Source: Streptomyces altiplanensis (GTDB lineage Bacteria; Actinomycetota; Actinomycetes; Streptomycetales; Streptomycetaceae). From it: DNA of 34,392 nucleotides. Each line of letters begins with the position of its first letter. The stretch's first letter is position 1. Below the pieces are notes generated by a model that saw only the letters and a list, made by a program, of their open reading frames with translations, was not told where the DNA came from and did not search any database. The stretch lies in NCBI GenBank assembly GCA_003719395.1, contig RHMC01000074.1:1-34392 (forward strand), given 5' to 3'. The position numbers and the translations under genes are program-made. Positions 6,025 to 14,743 of the stretch are shown in pieces.

Positions 6025-7731
6025 TCAGGCGGTCAGGCGGGCGATCGCCTCGTCCACCGTCAGCTCCTCGCGCTCGCCCGTGCGGCGGTCCTTGAGCTCC
6101 ACGACGCCCTCGGCGCTGCGGCGGCCCGCCACCAGGATCTTCGGTACGCCGATGAGCTCGGCGTCCGTGAACTTCACGCCCGGCGAGACGCCCGGACGTT
6201 CGTCGACCAGCACCCGCAGGCCGGCCGCGCCCAGCTTGTCGGCGACCTCGACGGCCAGCTCCGTCTGGAGCGCCTTGCCGGCGGCGACGACGTGCACGTC
6301 GGCCGGGGCGATCTCGGCCGGCCAGCACAGGCCCTTGCCGTCGGCGGACTGCTCGGCGAGGGCCGCGACGGCGCGGGAGACGCCGATGCCGTACGAGCCC
6401 ATGGTCACGCGGACCGGCTTGCCCTGCTGGCCGAGCACGTCGAGCTGGAAGGTGTCGGCGTACTTGCGGCCGAGCTGGAAGATGTGGCCGATCTCGATCG
6501 CGCGGTCGAGTTTGAGGCCGGTGCCGCACTTCGGGCACGGGTCGCCCTCTTCGACGACGACGACGTCCAGGTAGTCGTCGACCTGGAAGTCGCGGCCCGC
6601 GACGACGTTCTTCGCGTGGGTGCCGGGCTTGTTGGCACCGGTGATCCAGGCGGTGCCGGCGGCGACGCGCGGGTCGGCGATGCAGCGGACCTTCTCCAGG
6701 CCCTGCGGACCGACGTAGCCGCGTACGAGGTCGGGGCGGCCCACGAAGTCCTCGGCCGTGACGAGCTCGACCACGGCGGGCGCCAGGTGCTCGCCCAGCT
6801 TGCCGAGGTCGACCTCGCGGTCACCGGGCACGCCGACGGCGACGATCTCGCCGTCGACCTTGACGAGCAGGTTCTTCAGGGTCGCCGAGGCCGGTACGCC
6901 CAGGTGCTGGGCGAGGGTCTCGATCGTCGGGGTGTCGGGGGTGTCCAGCTCCTCGACCGGGCCGTGCTCCGAGCCGTCGTACGCGGCGGCGACGGCGGCG
7001 GGACTGAAGGTCACGGCCTCCGTGTTGGCCGCGTAGTCGCAGGACGGGCAGTCCACGAAGGTGTCCTCGCCGGCCGCGGCCGGGGCCAGGAACTCCTCGG
7101 ACGCCGAGCCGCCCATCGCGCCGGACACGGCGGAGACGATGCGGAAGTCGAGGCCGAGGCGCGCGAAGATCTTCTGGTACGCGGCGCGGTGCAGCGCGTA
7201 CGACTCGGCGAGGCCCTCGTCCGTCGTGTCGAAGGAGTACGAGTCCTTCATCTGGAACTCGCGGCCGCGCAGCACGCCGGAGCGCGGACGCGCCTCGTCG
7301 CGGTACTTCGTCTGGATCTGGTAGAGCATCACCGGCAGGTCCTTGTAGGACGTGCACTGGTCCTTGACGGTCTGCGTGAAGATCTCTTCGTGCGTCGGGC
7401 CGAGCAGGTAGTCGGCGCCCTTGCGGTCCTTGAGGCGGAACAGCAGGTCGCCGTACTCCTCCCAGCGGCCGCTCGCCTCGTACGCCTCCTTGGGCAGGAG
7501 CGCCGGCAGCAGCACCTCCTGGGCGCCGATCTCGTCCATCTCCTCGCGCACGACGCGCGAGATGTTCTCGAGGACCTTCTTGCCCAGCGGGAGCCAGGTC
7601 CAGATCCCCGCCGCGTTCCGGCGGACGTACCCGGCGCGCACCAGAAGCTTGTGGCTGAGCGTCTCGGCGTCCGCCGGGTCGTCACGCAGTGTCTTGACCA
7701 TCAGACGGGACATGCGCTGGACCTGGGCCAT
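6025..7731 (-). CDS. proS: Prolyl-tRNA synthetase, bacterial type with editing insertion
   Basis: ProRS charges tRNA-Pro with proline. The 568-residue length and the insertion domain (roughly 225-385) between class II motifs 2 and 3 mark the bacterial type, which edits mischarged Ala-tRNA-Pro. Visible motifs are GYVRRNAAGIWTWLPLG at the N-terminus, LLGPTHEEIFT, motif 2 in TKYRDEARPRSGVLRGREF and motif 3 in MGSYGIGVSRAVAAL. The anticodon-binding domain ends the protein. A CPSCDYAAN pair and a CPKCGTGL pair look like metal-binding knuckles. ATG 7731 has CAGGAG upstream. The frame is intact. It lies 70 bp downstream of a GNAT gene on the same strand. I saw no T-box leader. Confidence 0.97.
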   Translation of the reverse strand: MAQVQRMSRLMVKTLRDDPADAETLSHKLLVRAGYVRRNAAGIWTWLPLGKKVLENISRVVREEMDEIGAQEVLLPALLPKEAYEASGRWEEYGDLLFRLKDRKGADYLLGPTHEEIFTQTVKDQCTSYKDLPVMLYQIQTKYRDEARPRSGVLRGREFQMKDSYSFDTTDEGLAESYALHRAAYQKIFARLGLDFRIVSAVSGAMGGSASEEFLAPAAAGEDTFVDCPSCDYAANTEAVTFSPAAVAAAYDGSEHGPVEELDTPDTPTIETLAQHLGVPASATLKNLLVKVDGEIVAVGVPGDREVDLGKLGEHLAPAVVELVTAEDFVGRPDLVRGYVGPQGLEKVRCIADPRVAAGTAWITGANKPGTHAKNVVAGRDFQVDDYLDVVVVEEGDPCPKCGTGLKLDRAIEIGHIFQLGRKYADTFQLDVLGQQGKPVRVTMGSYGIGVSRAVAALAEQSADGKGLCWPAEIAPADVHVVAAGKALQTELAVEVADKLGAAGLRVLVDERPGVSPGVKFTDAELIGVPKILVAGRRSAEGVVELKDRRTGEREELTVDEAIARLTA

Positions 7732-7801
7732 GGTGAACTCCTGCGAAGAAAAGTGTGATGGCTAGGAGGTTAGCCGGGCAGCACAGGCACCGGGAAATCC
7801 G

Positions 7802-8374
7802 TTACGCGCCGTGACGGCGCAGCGGGAGCGGGGCGCCCATCACGGCGTACGGCCTGGGGGCGCTCGGGAAGTGCACCTGGCGGGCCAGGTCGGCGTAGCC
7901 CAGCGCGCGGTAGAGGCGGCGTGCCGGGCTCTCGATGTCGATCGCGGAGAGGATCGAACGCGGCTGCGACGCGGTGTCGGTGAGGGTGGTGATCAGCTCG
8001 CGGCCGATACCGCGTGCCTGGTGGGCGGGGTCGACGTGCAGTTCGGTGATGACGAAGGAGTCGTCGAGCCAGTCGTCGTTCCCGGCGCGGCGCAGGTACG
8101 GCTCGACGACCGTGGACCACCAGTGCGTACGGTCGTTGGGCATCCCGTAGACGAAGCCGACGAGCCGTCCGTCGGGCGTCGTCGCGCCGAGCGCCCGCGC
8201 ACCGGGGTTCAGCAGGTGCCGCAGCACGATGTGACGGCGTACACCGATCTCCTCGTCGGTGAGCCCGAAGGCGAGGGCCTGGACGGCGAGCGCCTCGTCC
8301 ACGCGCGCGGCGAGATCGACCGGCGCGACCACTACGGCGGGGCTGTGGGGTTCGCCCCCGGAAAGAGGTGCCAT
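7802..8374 (-). CDS. GNAT family N-acetyltransferase
   Basis: The 190-residue protein has a GNAT core. FVITELHVDPAHQARGIGRELI contains the acetyl-CoA pyrophosphate loop (Q-x-R-G-I-G-x-E), and ESPARRLYRALGY is the usual C-terminal helix and strand. An N-terminal stretch reads LAARVDEALAVQALAFGLTDEE. The start is ATG 8374. It lies 25 bp downstream of another acetyltransferase-type gene and 70 bp upstream of proS in the same direction, suggesting one transcript. The acyl acceptor cannot be inferred. Confidence 0.9.
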   Translation of the reverse strand: MAPLSGGEPHSPAVVVAPVDLAARVDEALAVQALAFGLTDEEIGVRRHIVLRHLLNPGARALGATTPDGRLVGFVYGMPNDRTHWWSTVVEPYLRRAGNDDWLDDSFVITELHVDPAHQARGIGRELITTLTDTASQPRSILSAIDIESPARRLYRALGYADLARQVHFPSAPRPYAVMGAPLPLRRHGA

Positions 8375-8399
8375 GGAGCGACCCTACTGGGCGGCGAGG

Positions 8400-9244
8400 T
8401 CAGAACAACACGCTCATGAACGCACCGACCTCGCGGAAGCCGACCCGGCGGTAGGAGGCGCGGGCCACCGTGTTGAAGTCGTTGACGTACAGGCTGACGA
8501 CGGGGGCGACATCGGCCAGCGCGTAGCGCAGTACGGCCGCCATGCCGGTCTCGGACAGGCCGCGGCCGCGGAACTCGGGGGCCACCCAGACGCCCTGGAT
8601 CTGGCAGGCCCGGGGGGTCGCTGCGCCGATCTCGGCCTTGAAGACGACCTTGCCGTCCTCGATACGGGCGAACGACCGCCCGGCGGCGACCAGTTCGGCG
8701 ACGCGCGCCTGGTAGAGCAGCCGCCGTCACCGGCGAGCGGCGAGACGCGACCTCCTCGGTGAACATCGCCACGCACGCGGGCATGATCACATCGATCTCG
8801 GTCTTGCGGATGCGCCGGACGCGGGGGTCCGGCCGGACCTCGGGCGAGGGTTCCTCGGTGACCATGAGCGGCTGCGCGGCGCGGCACCTCGCGGGCCGGG
8901 CCCCAGCTGGGTTCGAGCAGCCGCCACAGCTGCCCGGTGGCCTCGGCGGGGCCGACGATCGACGAGCAGCGGCGGCCGGCCCTGCGGGCGCGGTCGGCGA
9001 AGGCGCGTACCGCTTCGGGGGGCGCGCAGATCGGCACGAGGTTGGCGCCGGAGTAGCAGAGCGAACGGAGCCGGCCGTCCGCGTACCAGCCCCACATCTC
9101 GCCGCCGAGGCGCCAGGGGTCGAGTCCGGCGGCCTGGACGCGCGAGGTCACGAAGGCGTTGGCGACGGGCTCGCTCTCGAGGATGGCGAGTGCGGCGCCG
9201 AGGTCGCCTGGGCCGAGGACCCGGGTAGTGGTCTGAGTCAACAC
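8400..9244 (-). pseudogene. GNAT acetyltransferase with N-terminal DUF4081-type domain, frame broken by three indels
   Basis: From GTG 9244 (GGTGAGG upstream) the protein reads VLTQTTTRVLGPGDLGAAL, then NAFVTSRVQAAGLDP, then LWRLLEPSWGPAREV. This is the DUF4081 half found fused to GNAT domains in actinobacteria. One extra base near 8880-8886 leads to QPLMVTEEPSPEV and DVIMPACVAMFTEEV. One missing base near 8744 leads to VSPLAGDGG, and another near 8731 to LVAAGRSFARIEDGKVVF. The last part contains the acetyl-CoA motif VAPEFRGRGLSETGM and ends VGFREVGAFMSVLF. With these corrections it is a complete protein of about 281 residues. Sequencing error is favoured because every piece is well conserved in style and the breaks fall within 160 bp. 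Confidence 0.8.
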
Positions 9245-9317
9245 GTGAGGGGCCTCACCGTACGGTCTTCTGATCCCCGCACTGTACCTGGCGTGTCCAC
9301 GGGGGTGTCGCAGAACG

Positions 9318-9352
9318 GCAGTGGAGCCCGGCCGGGGGCGGGGCTCCACTGC
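9318..9352. terminator. Hairpin downstream of ispG
   Basis: The arms GCAGTGGAGCCC and GGGCTCCACTGC are perfect 12-bp complements around an 11-base loop. The hairpin lies 18 bp after the ispG stop and upstream of the next gene on the same strand. It can end or attenuate the dxr-rseP-ispG transcript. Confidence 0.8.
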
Positions 9353-9369
9353 TGTCGGTCCGCGGGGCG

Positions 9370-10547
9370 TCAGCCGACGGAGACCTCGGGCTCGCCCACT
9401 GCGTCGACGACCGGCGGGCCGGAGGGGACGCCGTCCTTCTCCATCTGCTCGGCGATCTTCAGCGCCTCTTCGATGAGGTCTCGACGATCTTCGACTCCGG
9501 GACGGTCTTGATGACCTCGCCCTTGACGAAGATCTGCCCCTTGCCGTTGCCGGAGGCGACTCCGAGGTCCGCCTCGCGCGCCTCGCCGGGACCGTTGACG
9601 ACACAGCCCATGACGGCGACGCGCAGCGGCACCTCCATGCCGTCGAGACCGGCGGCCACCTGGTCCGCGAGCTTGTACACATCGACCTGGGCGCGCCCGC
9701 AGGACGGGCAGGACACGATCTCCAGACGGCGCTGCTTGAGGTTGAGCGCCTCCAGGATCTGCAGGCCGACCTTGACCTCCTCGGCCGGCGGGGCCGACAG
9801 CGAGACCCGGATGGTGTCGCCGATGCCCTCGCTCAGCAGCGCGCCGAAGGCGACCGCGGACTTGATGGTGCCCTGGAAGGCCGGTCCGGCCTCCGTCACA
9901 CCGAGGTGCAGCGGGTAGTCGGACTGCGCGGCGAGCTGGCGGTAGGCGTTGACCATCACGACCGGGTCGTTGTGCTTGACCGAGATCTTGATGTCGCCGA
10001 AGCCGTGCTCCTCGAAGAGGGAGGCCTCCCACAGGGCGGACTCGACCAGTGCCTCCGGGGTGGCCTTGCCGTACTTCTGCAGCAGTCGGGCGTCCAGCGA
10101 TCCGGCGTTGACGCCGATGCGGATCGGGGTGCCGGCGGCGGAGGCCGCCTTGGCGATCTCCTTCACCTTGTCGTCGAACTGCTTGATGTTGCCCGGGTTC
10201 ACCCGGACCGCCGCGCACCCGGCGTCGATCGCAGCGAACACGTACTTCGGCTGGAAGTGGATGTCCGCGATCACCGGGATCTGCGACTTGCGGGCGATGG
10301 TGGCCAGCGCGTCCGCGTCGTCCTGGGTGGGGCAGGCCACCCGTACGATCTGGCAGCCCGAAGCGGTCAGCTCCGCGATCTGCTGAAGCGTCGCACCGAT
10401 GTCGGACGTCCTGGTCGTCGTCATCGACTGCACCGAGATGGGTGCGTCCCCGCCGACCGCCACCGACCCGACCTGGATCTTGCGGCTGACCCTACGGTCG
10501 GCGAGCTTCGTCGGAACGGACGGCATTCCGAGAGAAATTGCAGTCAT
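9370..10547 (-). CDS. ispG: 4-hydroxy-3-methylbut-2-enyl diphosphate synthase (MEP pathway), one C-terminal frameshift
   Basis: IspG (GcpE) converts MEcPP to HMBPP with a [4Fe-4S] cluster. The protein begins MTAISLGMPSVPTKLADRR and shows VGSVAVGGDAPISVQSMTTT, IVRVACPTQDDADAL, and an FeS ligand set with SCPSCGRAQVD and MGCVVNGPGEA. Near 9480 one base is missing. As printed the frame ends ESKIVETSSKRR at 9459, but adding one C gives KIVETLIEEALKIAEQMEKDGV and an end at 9370 (EPEVSVG), as in other Streptomyces IspG. MEP is the normal isoprenoid route in Streptomyces, so a damaged essential gene is improbable and an error in the sequence is preferred. It lies 139 bp downstream of rseP. Confidence 0.93.
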
Positions 10548-10686
10548 CTGCTGTGCAACCCCAAGGTGTGGATCAAGGTCCCGAGATCGGCGGGCTCCGG
10601 GGATCGAGGTTACGTCACCTCGAAACCCCGGGGCACACCACGTCGACAAAACCACCCCATTGCGGGCGGTCGGCAAGCCCCCCGTA

Positions 10687-11988
10687 TCAGGAAATCCGGA
10701 CGGGGTTCACTACGTCCGCCACCAGGACGAGGGCAGTGAAGCAGATGAAGATCCCGGCGACGACGTACGCCACCGGCATCAGTTTGGCGACGTCGAAGGG
10801 GCCCGGGTCGGGCCGTCGGAAGACCTTCGCCACATTGCGCCTCAGCGACTCCCACAGGGCTCCCGCGATGTGTCCGCCGTCGAGCGGCAGGAGCGGCAGC
10901 ATGTTGAAGAGGAAGAGGGAGAGGTTGAAGCCCGCGATGAGGAACAGCATCATCCCCACGGTGTTCTCCATGGGCAGTCCGAGCCCGAGGATCTCGCCGC
11001 CGACGCGGGCCGCGCCGACCACGCCCATGGGGGAATCGGCCTTGCGCTCCTCGCCGTTGAACGCGGCGTTCCACAGGTCGGGGACCTTGGACGGCAGGGC
11101 GATGAGCGAGTCCACCCCGGACTCGATCATGACGCCCATCCGGTCCACCGAGTCGCTGAAGGACAGCGGGGTGACGGCCATGCCGGGACCGAAGCCGAGG
11201 TAGCCCGCCTCGACGTACTCGTCGGCGATCGGCTGGCCCTGGGCGTCCTTCTTGGCCACCTTGTTGGCGATCAGCTCCGCCTGGAGGACCTTCTCCCGGC
11301 CGTCGCGCTCGACCGTGATCGAGGCAGGGCCGATGGTGTCGCGGATACGCTCCGAGAGCGTGGCCCAGTCCTCGACGGGCTTGCCGTCGAAGGCGACGAT
11401 CTTGTCGCCCTCCTGCAGGCCGGCGGCCTTGGCGGGCGACGCGGGATCGCTCTTGCGGCAGTCGCGGTTCTCGCTCTGCGCGACCACGCAGGGGACGACC
11501 TGGTCGACCGTGGTCGTCTGCTGGTTCAGGCCGATCGTCATGAAGACGCCGAGGAAGATCGCCACGGCGAGGATCAGGTTCATGAAGGGGCCGGCGAACA
11601 TCACGATCACGCGCTTCCACGGCTTGCGCGTGTAGAAGAGGCGGGTCTCGTCGCCGGGCCGCAGTTCCTCGTACGCCGCCGAGCGGGCGTCCTCGATCAT
11701 CCCGCGCCACGGGGAGGTCGACCTGGCCTCCACCTTCCCGTCGGCCCCGGGCGGGAACATTCCGATCATGCGGATGTAGCCGCCGAGCGGGATCGCCTTG
11801 ATGCCGTACTCCGTCTCGCCCCTGTGGCGCGACCAGATGGTGGGGCCGAAGCCGACCATGTACTGCGGCACGCGGACACCGAAGAGCTTGGCGGTCGAGA
11901 GGTGACCGAGCTCGTGCCAGGCGATCGAGAAGAGCAGCCCGGCGAAGAAGATGACTATCCCGAGGACCGTCAACAGGACCGTCGTCAT
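10687..11988 (-). CDS. rseP: Site-2 (M50) intramembrane metalloprotease, RseP/Rip1 type
   Basis: The 433-residue membrane protein has the zinc motif HELGH at residues 25-29 in the first transmembrane segment. A PDZ domain follows in the middle (KAAGLQEGDKIVAFDGKPVEDW), then a C-terminal membrane part with the LPLDGGH motif, in which the Asp is the third zinc ligand. Such proteases cut anti-sigma factors and remnant signal peptides within the membrane. Hydrophobic segments include residues 5-24, the region with FMNLILAVAIFLGVFM, the region with GMMLFLIAGFNLSLFLFNML, and the C-terminal AYVVAGIFICFTALVLV. ATG 11988 overlaps the dxr stop by four bases, so translation is coupled. Its target in this organism is unknown. 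Confidence 0.95.
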   Translation of the reverse strand: MTTVLLTVLGIVIFFAGLLFSIAWHELGHLSTAKLFGVRVPQYMVGFGPTIWSRHRGETEYGIKAIPLGGYIRMIGMFPPGADGKVEARSTSPWRGMIEDARSAAYEELRPGDETRLFYTRKPWKRVIVMFAGPFMNLILAVAIFLGVFMTIGLNQQTTTVDQVVPCVVAQSENRDCRKSDPASPAKAAGLQEGDKIVAFDGKPVEDWATLSERIRDTIGPASITVERDGREKVLQAELIANKVAKKDAQGQPIADEYVEAGYLGFGPGMAVTPLSFSDSVDRMGVMIESGVDSLIALPSKVPDLWNAAFNGEERKADSPMGVVGAARVGGEILGLGLPMENTVGMMLFLIAGFNLSLFLFNMLPLLPLDGGHIAGALWESLRRNVAKVFRRPDPGPFDVAKLMPVAYVVAGIFICFTALVLVADVVNPVRIS

Positions 11989-13238
11989 GCGCGAGCCTCC
12001 GCTGTTGCCTGTTCTGCGATTTCACGGGCCCGGGCTCGTGCCCAGGCCTCGGCTTCCAGGACGTCCGCGACCGTGAGCGAGGTTCCCGCACGCGGGGTGC
12101 CGTGCTCGGCCACGACTGCGGCGACCGTATCCACGATTCCTGTGAACGGCAGCCGCCCGGCGAGAAACGCGTCGACGCACTCCTCGTTGGCGGCATTGAA
12201 CACCGCGGGAGCCGTGCCCGCGAGCGTACCGACGTGGCGGGCGAGTCCCACGGAGGGGAACGCGTCCTCGTCGAGCGGGTAGAACTCCCAGGTCGAAGCC
12301 TTGGACCAGTCGAAGGCGGGGGCGGCGTCCGGGACGCGCTCGGGCCAGCCGATGCCGATGGCGATCGGGCCGCGCATGTCGGGCGGTGTCGCCTGGGCGA
12401 GCGTCGAGCCGTCGGTGAACTCCACCATCGAGTGAACGTACGACTGGGGGTGGACGACGACCTCGATGCGGTCGAAGGGGATGTCGTAGAGGAGGTGCGC
12501 CTCGATGACCTCCAGCCCCTTGTTGACCAGGGTGGCGGAGTTGACCGTGATCACCGGGCCCATGGCCCAGGTGGGGTGGGCGAGGGCGTCCTCGCGGGTG
12601 ACGTGGGCGAGCTCGGCCTTCGTACGCCCGCGGAAGGGGCCTCCGGAGGCGGTGACGACGAGCTTGCGGACGTCGGCGCGGGTGCCGCCGGCCAGGGCCT
12701 GGAAGAGGGCGGCGTGCTCGGAGTCGACCGGGATGATCTGGCCGGGCTTGGCGATCGCCTTCACCAGCGGGCCGCCGACGATCAGCGACTCCTTGTTCGC
12801 GAGGGCGAGGGTGCGGCCCGCTTCGAGGGCGGCGAGGGTCGGGGCGAGACCGATGGATCCGGTGATGCCGTTGAGCACGGTGTGGCACGGGGAGGCGGCG
12901 AGCTGGGTGGCGGCGTCGGGTCCGGCCAGGATCTCGGGGAGGGGCTCGCCGTTGCCGTACTGCGCCCCGCGCGCCTCGCGCAGCGCGGGCAGCGGCGTCT
13001 TCGCGGGCGACCGCGACGGTGTGGACACGCAGCTGCCGCGCTGCTCGGCGAGCAGGCCGACCCGGCCGCCGGCCGCGGAGAGCGCGGTGACGCGGAAGCG
13101 GTCGGGGTTACGGAGCACCAGGTCGATGGCCTGGGTGCCGATGGACCCGGTGGAGCCGAGGACGACGATGTCCCGGCGGCCTTCGGACGGATCGAAGGCG
13201 ATGTGCGGGTCGGCGAGGGGGGCTGGGCTGTCGCTCAT
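11985..13238 (-). CDS. dxr: 1-deoxy-D-xylulose 5-phosphate reductoisomerase, with a locally scrambled segment
   Basis: DXR catalyses the first committed step of the MEP isoprenoid pathway. Visible features are the NADPH loop VVLGSTGSIGTQAIDL, NKESLIVGGPLV, the metal-binding VDSEHAALFQAL, ASGGPFRG, NSATLVNKGLEVIEAHLL and a C-terminal helical domain. Between about 12996 and 13038 the frame reads GSCVSTPSRSPAKT. The alternative frame gives LRVHTVAVAREDA, which fits the family. One missing base near 13038 and one extra base near 12996 account for it and restore the frame at LPALREA. ATG 13238 (MSDSPAPLADPH) has a GGGGG site and matches the family; ATG 13247 has no ribosome site. The gene is coupled to rseP through a 4-base overlap. 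Confidence 0.94.
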   Translation of the reverse strand: MSDSPAPLADPHIAFDPSEGRRDIVVLGSTGSIGTQAIDLVLRNPDRFRVTALSAAGGRVGLLAEQRGSCVSTPSRSPAKTPLPALREARGAQYGNGEPLPEILAGPDAATQLAASPCHTVLNGITGSIGLAPTLAALEAGRTLALANKESLIVGGPLVKAIAKPGQIIPVDSEHAALFQALAGGTRADVRKLVVTASGGPFRGRTKAELAHVTREDALAHPTWAMGPVITVNSATLVNKGLEVIEAHLLYDIPFDRIEVVVHPQSYVHSMVEFTDGSTLAQATPPDMRGPIAIGIGWPERVPDAAPAFDWSKASTWEFYPLDEDAFPSVGLARHVGTLAGTAPAVFNAANEECVDAFLAGRLPFTGIVDTVAAVVAEHGTPRAGTSLTVADVLEAEAWARARAREIAEQATAEARA

Positions 13239-13285
13239 GCCCCCCATTGTTGCCGCAACGTCTCACCGGCCGGACAGCGCCCGGA

Positions 13286-14080
13286 TCAATTGGTGCCGGT
13301 CGCCGCCCGGAACTTCTCCCACTGGGCGTCCAGGATTTCCTGCGGCACTCCCCCGATGTCCTCGGTCCCGAGGATGTCGCCGCGGAAGGAGAGCGTGGTC
13401 GAGCCGGACCGTACGACCGTGAGGTAGTCGTGGAGCTTGAGCTTCCCCTTCACGTCGAGGATCGTGAAGCGGTACGCCTCGGCCTCGTCCGCGCCGGTCC
13501 CGAAGCCGGGCGTCTCGACGGGCTCGACCTTGAGGTACTTCCCCCGGGCGACGGCGCGCTCCTCGGTGAAGCCGTCGGCGCACTCCTTGCCGGCCCGGTC
13601 GAGGTCCTTCATGACGCGGGCCGCGTCCCCGCCTCCGTACGAGCGGAGCTGGACGTCGACGGTGGGGCCGGGCGTCTCGCCGGGGACGTCGACCTTGCGG
13701 CTGACCTCGGTCCTCAGGTCGTAGTCGGTGACGTCGGCGGCGAGGCTGACGAGGGGCTGGCAGACGGCGGGGACGGCGGTGTACTCGTCGCCGTGGGGAG
13801 CGCCGAGGGTGAAGTCGGACGCGGTGTACTTGCCGACCCTCTCCCCGTCGGTGAAGGAGGCCGCGGTGAGCTGCGCCTCGGTGAGCGCCTCGGTCCGCTC
13901 GGCCCTCGCGGTGGCCCCGGCCCTGTCGCCGCCGGCCTTGTCCCCGGGCTTCTTGTCGTCCTGGCCGCCGTCGCCGCCGTCGCCACCGCCGCCGCACGCG
14001 ACCGCACCCGCGAACAGGAGACCGCCCATGGCGAGAGCCGCCCCGCGCCGCCGCCTGCCTTGCTTGCCCGCCCCGAACAT
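13286..14080 (-). CDS. Secreted lipoprotein of unknown function
   Basis: The 264-residue protein starts MFGAGKQGRRRRGAALAMGG, a basic n-region followed by a hydrophobic core. The lipobox is GAVAC, followed by a Gly/Asp/Lys-rich tether. The mature part contains SFTDGERVGKYTASDF, a single central cysteine (AVPAVCQPL), a second cysteine (KECADGF) and FRGDILG near the end, with no recognised enzyme motif. ATG 14080 has AGAGG upstream; a much longer upstream extension was rejected. It lies 47 bp upstream of dxr in the same direction and diverges from the DinB-type gene. Similar uncharacterised lipoproteins are common in Streptomyces. No function is proposed. Confidence 0.85.
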   Translation of the reverse strand: MFGAGKQGRRRRGAALAMGGLLFAGAVACGGGGDGGDGGQDDKKPGDKAGGDRAGATARAERTEALTEAQLTAASFTDGERVGKYTASDFTLGAPHGDEYTAVPAVCQPLVSLAADVTDYDLRTEVSRKVDVPGETPGPTVDVQLRSYGGGDAARVMKDLDRAGKECADGFTEERAVARGKYLKVEPVETPGFGTGADEAEAYRFTILDVKGKLKLHDYLTVVRSGSTTLSFRGDILGTEDIGGVPQEILDAQWEKFRAATGTN

Positions 14081-14187
14081 GCCTGACCTCTGGTTCTGTT
14101 GATGCGTGAGTGACCGCACGATTGTGGTCCACGGGGCGGCCGGCTCCACGGCTGCGCCCTCCGGTCCCGTACAGAGAGGCCTTCCCC

Positions 14188-14694
14188 TTGAACACCGAAC
14201 GAATCGGTCCGCCCCTGACCGCGGGCGAGCGCGAGACACTGCGCGCCTTTCTCGACTTCCACCGCGCGACGCTCGCCATGAAGTGCGACGGGCTGACCGA
14301 CGAGGAGCTGCGCCGGCGGTCGATGCCGCCGTCGACGCTGTCGCTGCTGGGTCTGGTGCGTCACATGGCCGAGGTGGAGCGGGCGTGGTTCCGGCGGGTG
14401 ATCAATGGCGAGGACATACCGCTGGTGTGGTCGGACGAGGGCGACTTCCAGGTGGCGTACGACGCCGGTTCGGCCACGCGGTCGGAGGCGTTCGCGGCCT
14501 GGCAGGCGGAGGTGGAGCACGCGCGCCGCATCGAGCGGGAGGCGGAGTCGCTGGACGTGACCGGCCACCGGGCGAAGACGGGCGAGGACGTGTCGCTGCG
14601 GCTGGTCATGCTGCACCTGATGCACGAGTACGCCCGGCACAACGGCCACGCCGACTTCCTCCGGGAGGGCATCGACGGGACCGTCGGGGCGTGA
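14188..14694 (+). CDS. DinB/DUF664 family protein
   Basis: The 168-residue four-helix protein begins NTERIGPPLTAGERETLRAFL after a TTG start at 14188. It contains LLGLVRHMAEVERAWFRRV and LVMLHLMHEYARHNGHADFLRE. The three histidines in H-M-A-E-V-E and H-E-Y-A-R-H-N-G-H fit the DinB-like metal site (HxxxE and HxxxH spacing) used by thiol-dependent transferases such as mycothiol-dependent enzymes. The TTG is chosen because GAGAGG lies 8 bases upstream and the family starts here; a GTG at 14110 is the longer alternative. The substrate is unknown. It converges on aroA with a 49-bp gap. Confidence 0.88.
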   Translation: MNTERIGPPLTAGERETLRAFLDFHRATLAMKCDGLTDEELRRRSMPPSTLSLLGLVRHMAEVERAWFRRVINGEDIPLVWSDEGDFQVAYDAGSATRSEAFAAWQAEVEHARRIEREAESLDVTGHRAKTGEDVSLRLVMLHLMHEYARHNGHADFLREGIDGTVGA

Positions 14695-14743
14695 GGCGGG
14701 CGCGGGCCCGGCGTGCGGCGCGTGGCACTGCCTCGTCCGCGGG

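Noticed and set aside
7732..7801. T-box or other riboswitch before proS, based on the small dyad GGCTA-N6-TAGCC at 7760-7775
   Set aside because: The spacer is only 70 bp, with five-base arms and none of the conserved T-box bulge sequence.
14695..14743. Terminator between the DinB-type gene and aroA
   Set aside because: The region is GC-rich, but I could not find a stem of convincing length.
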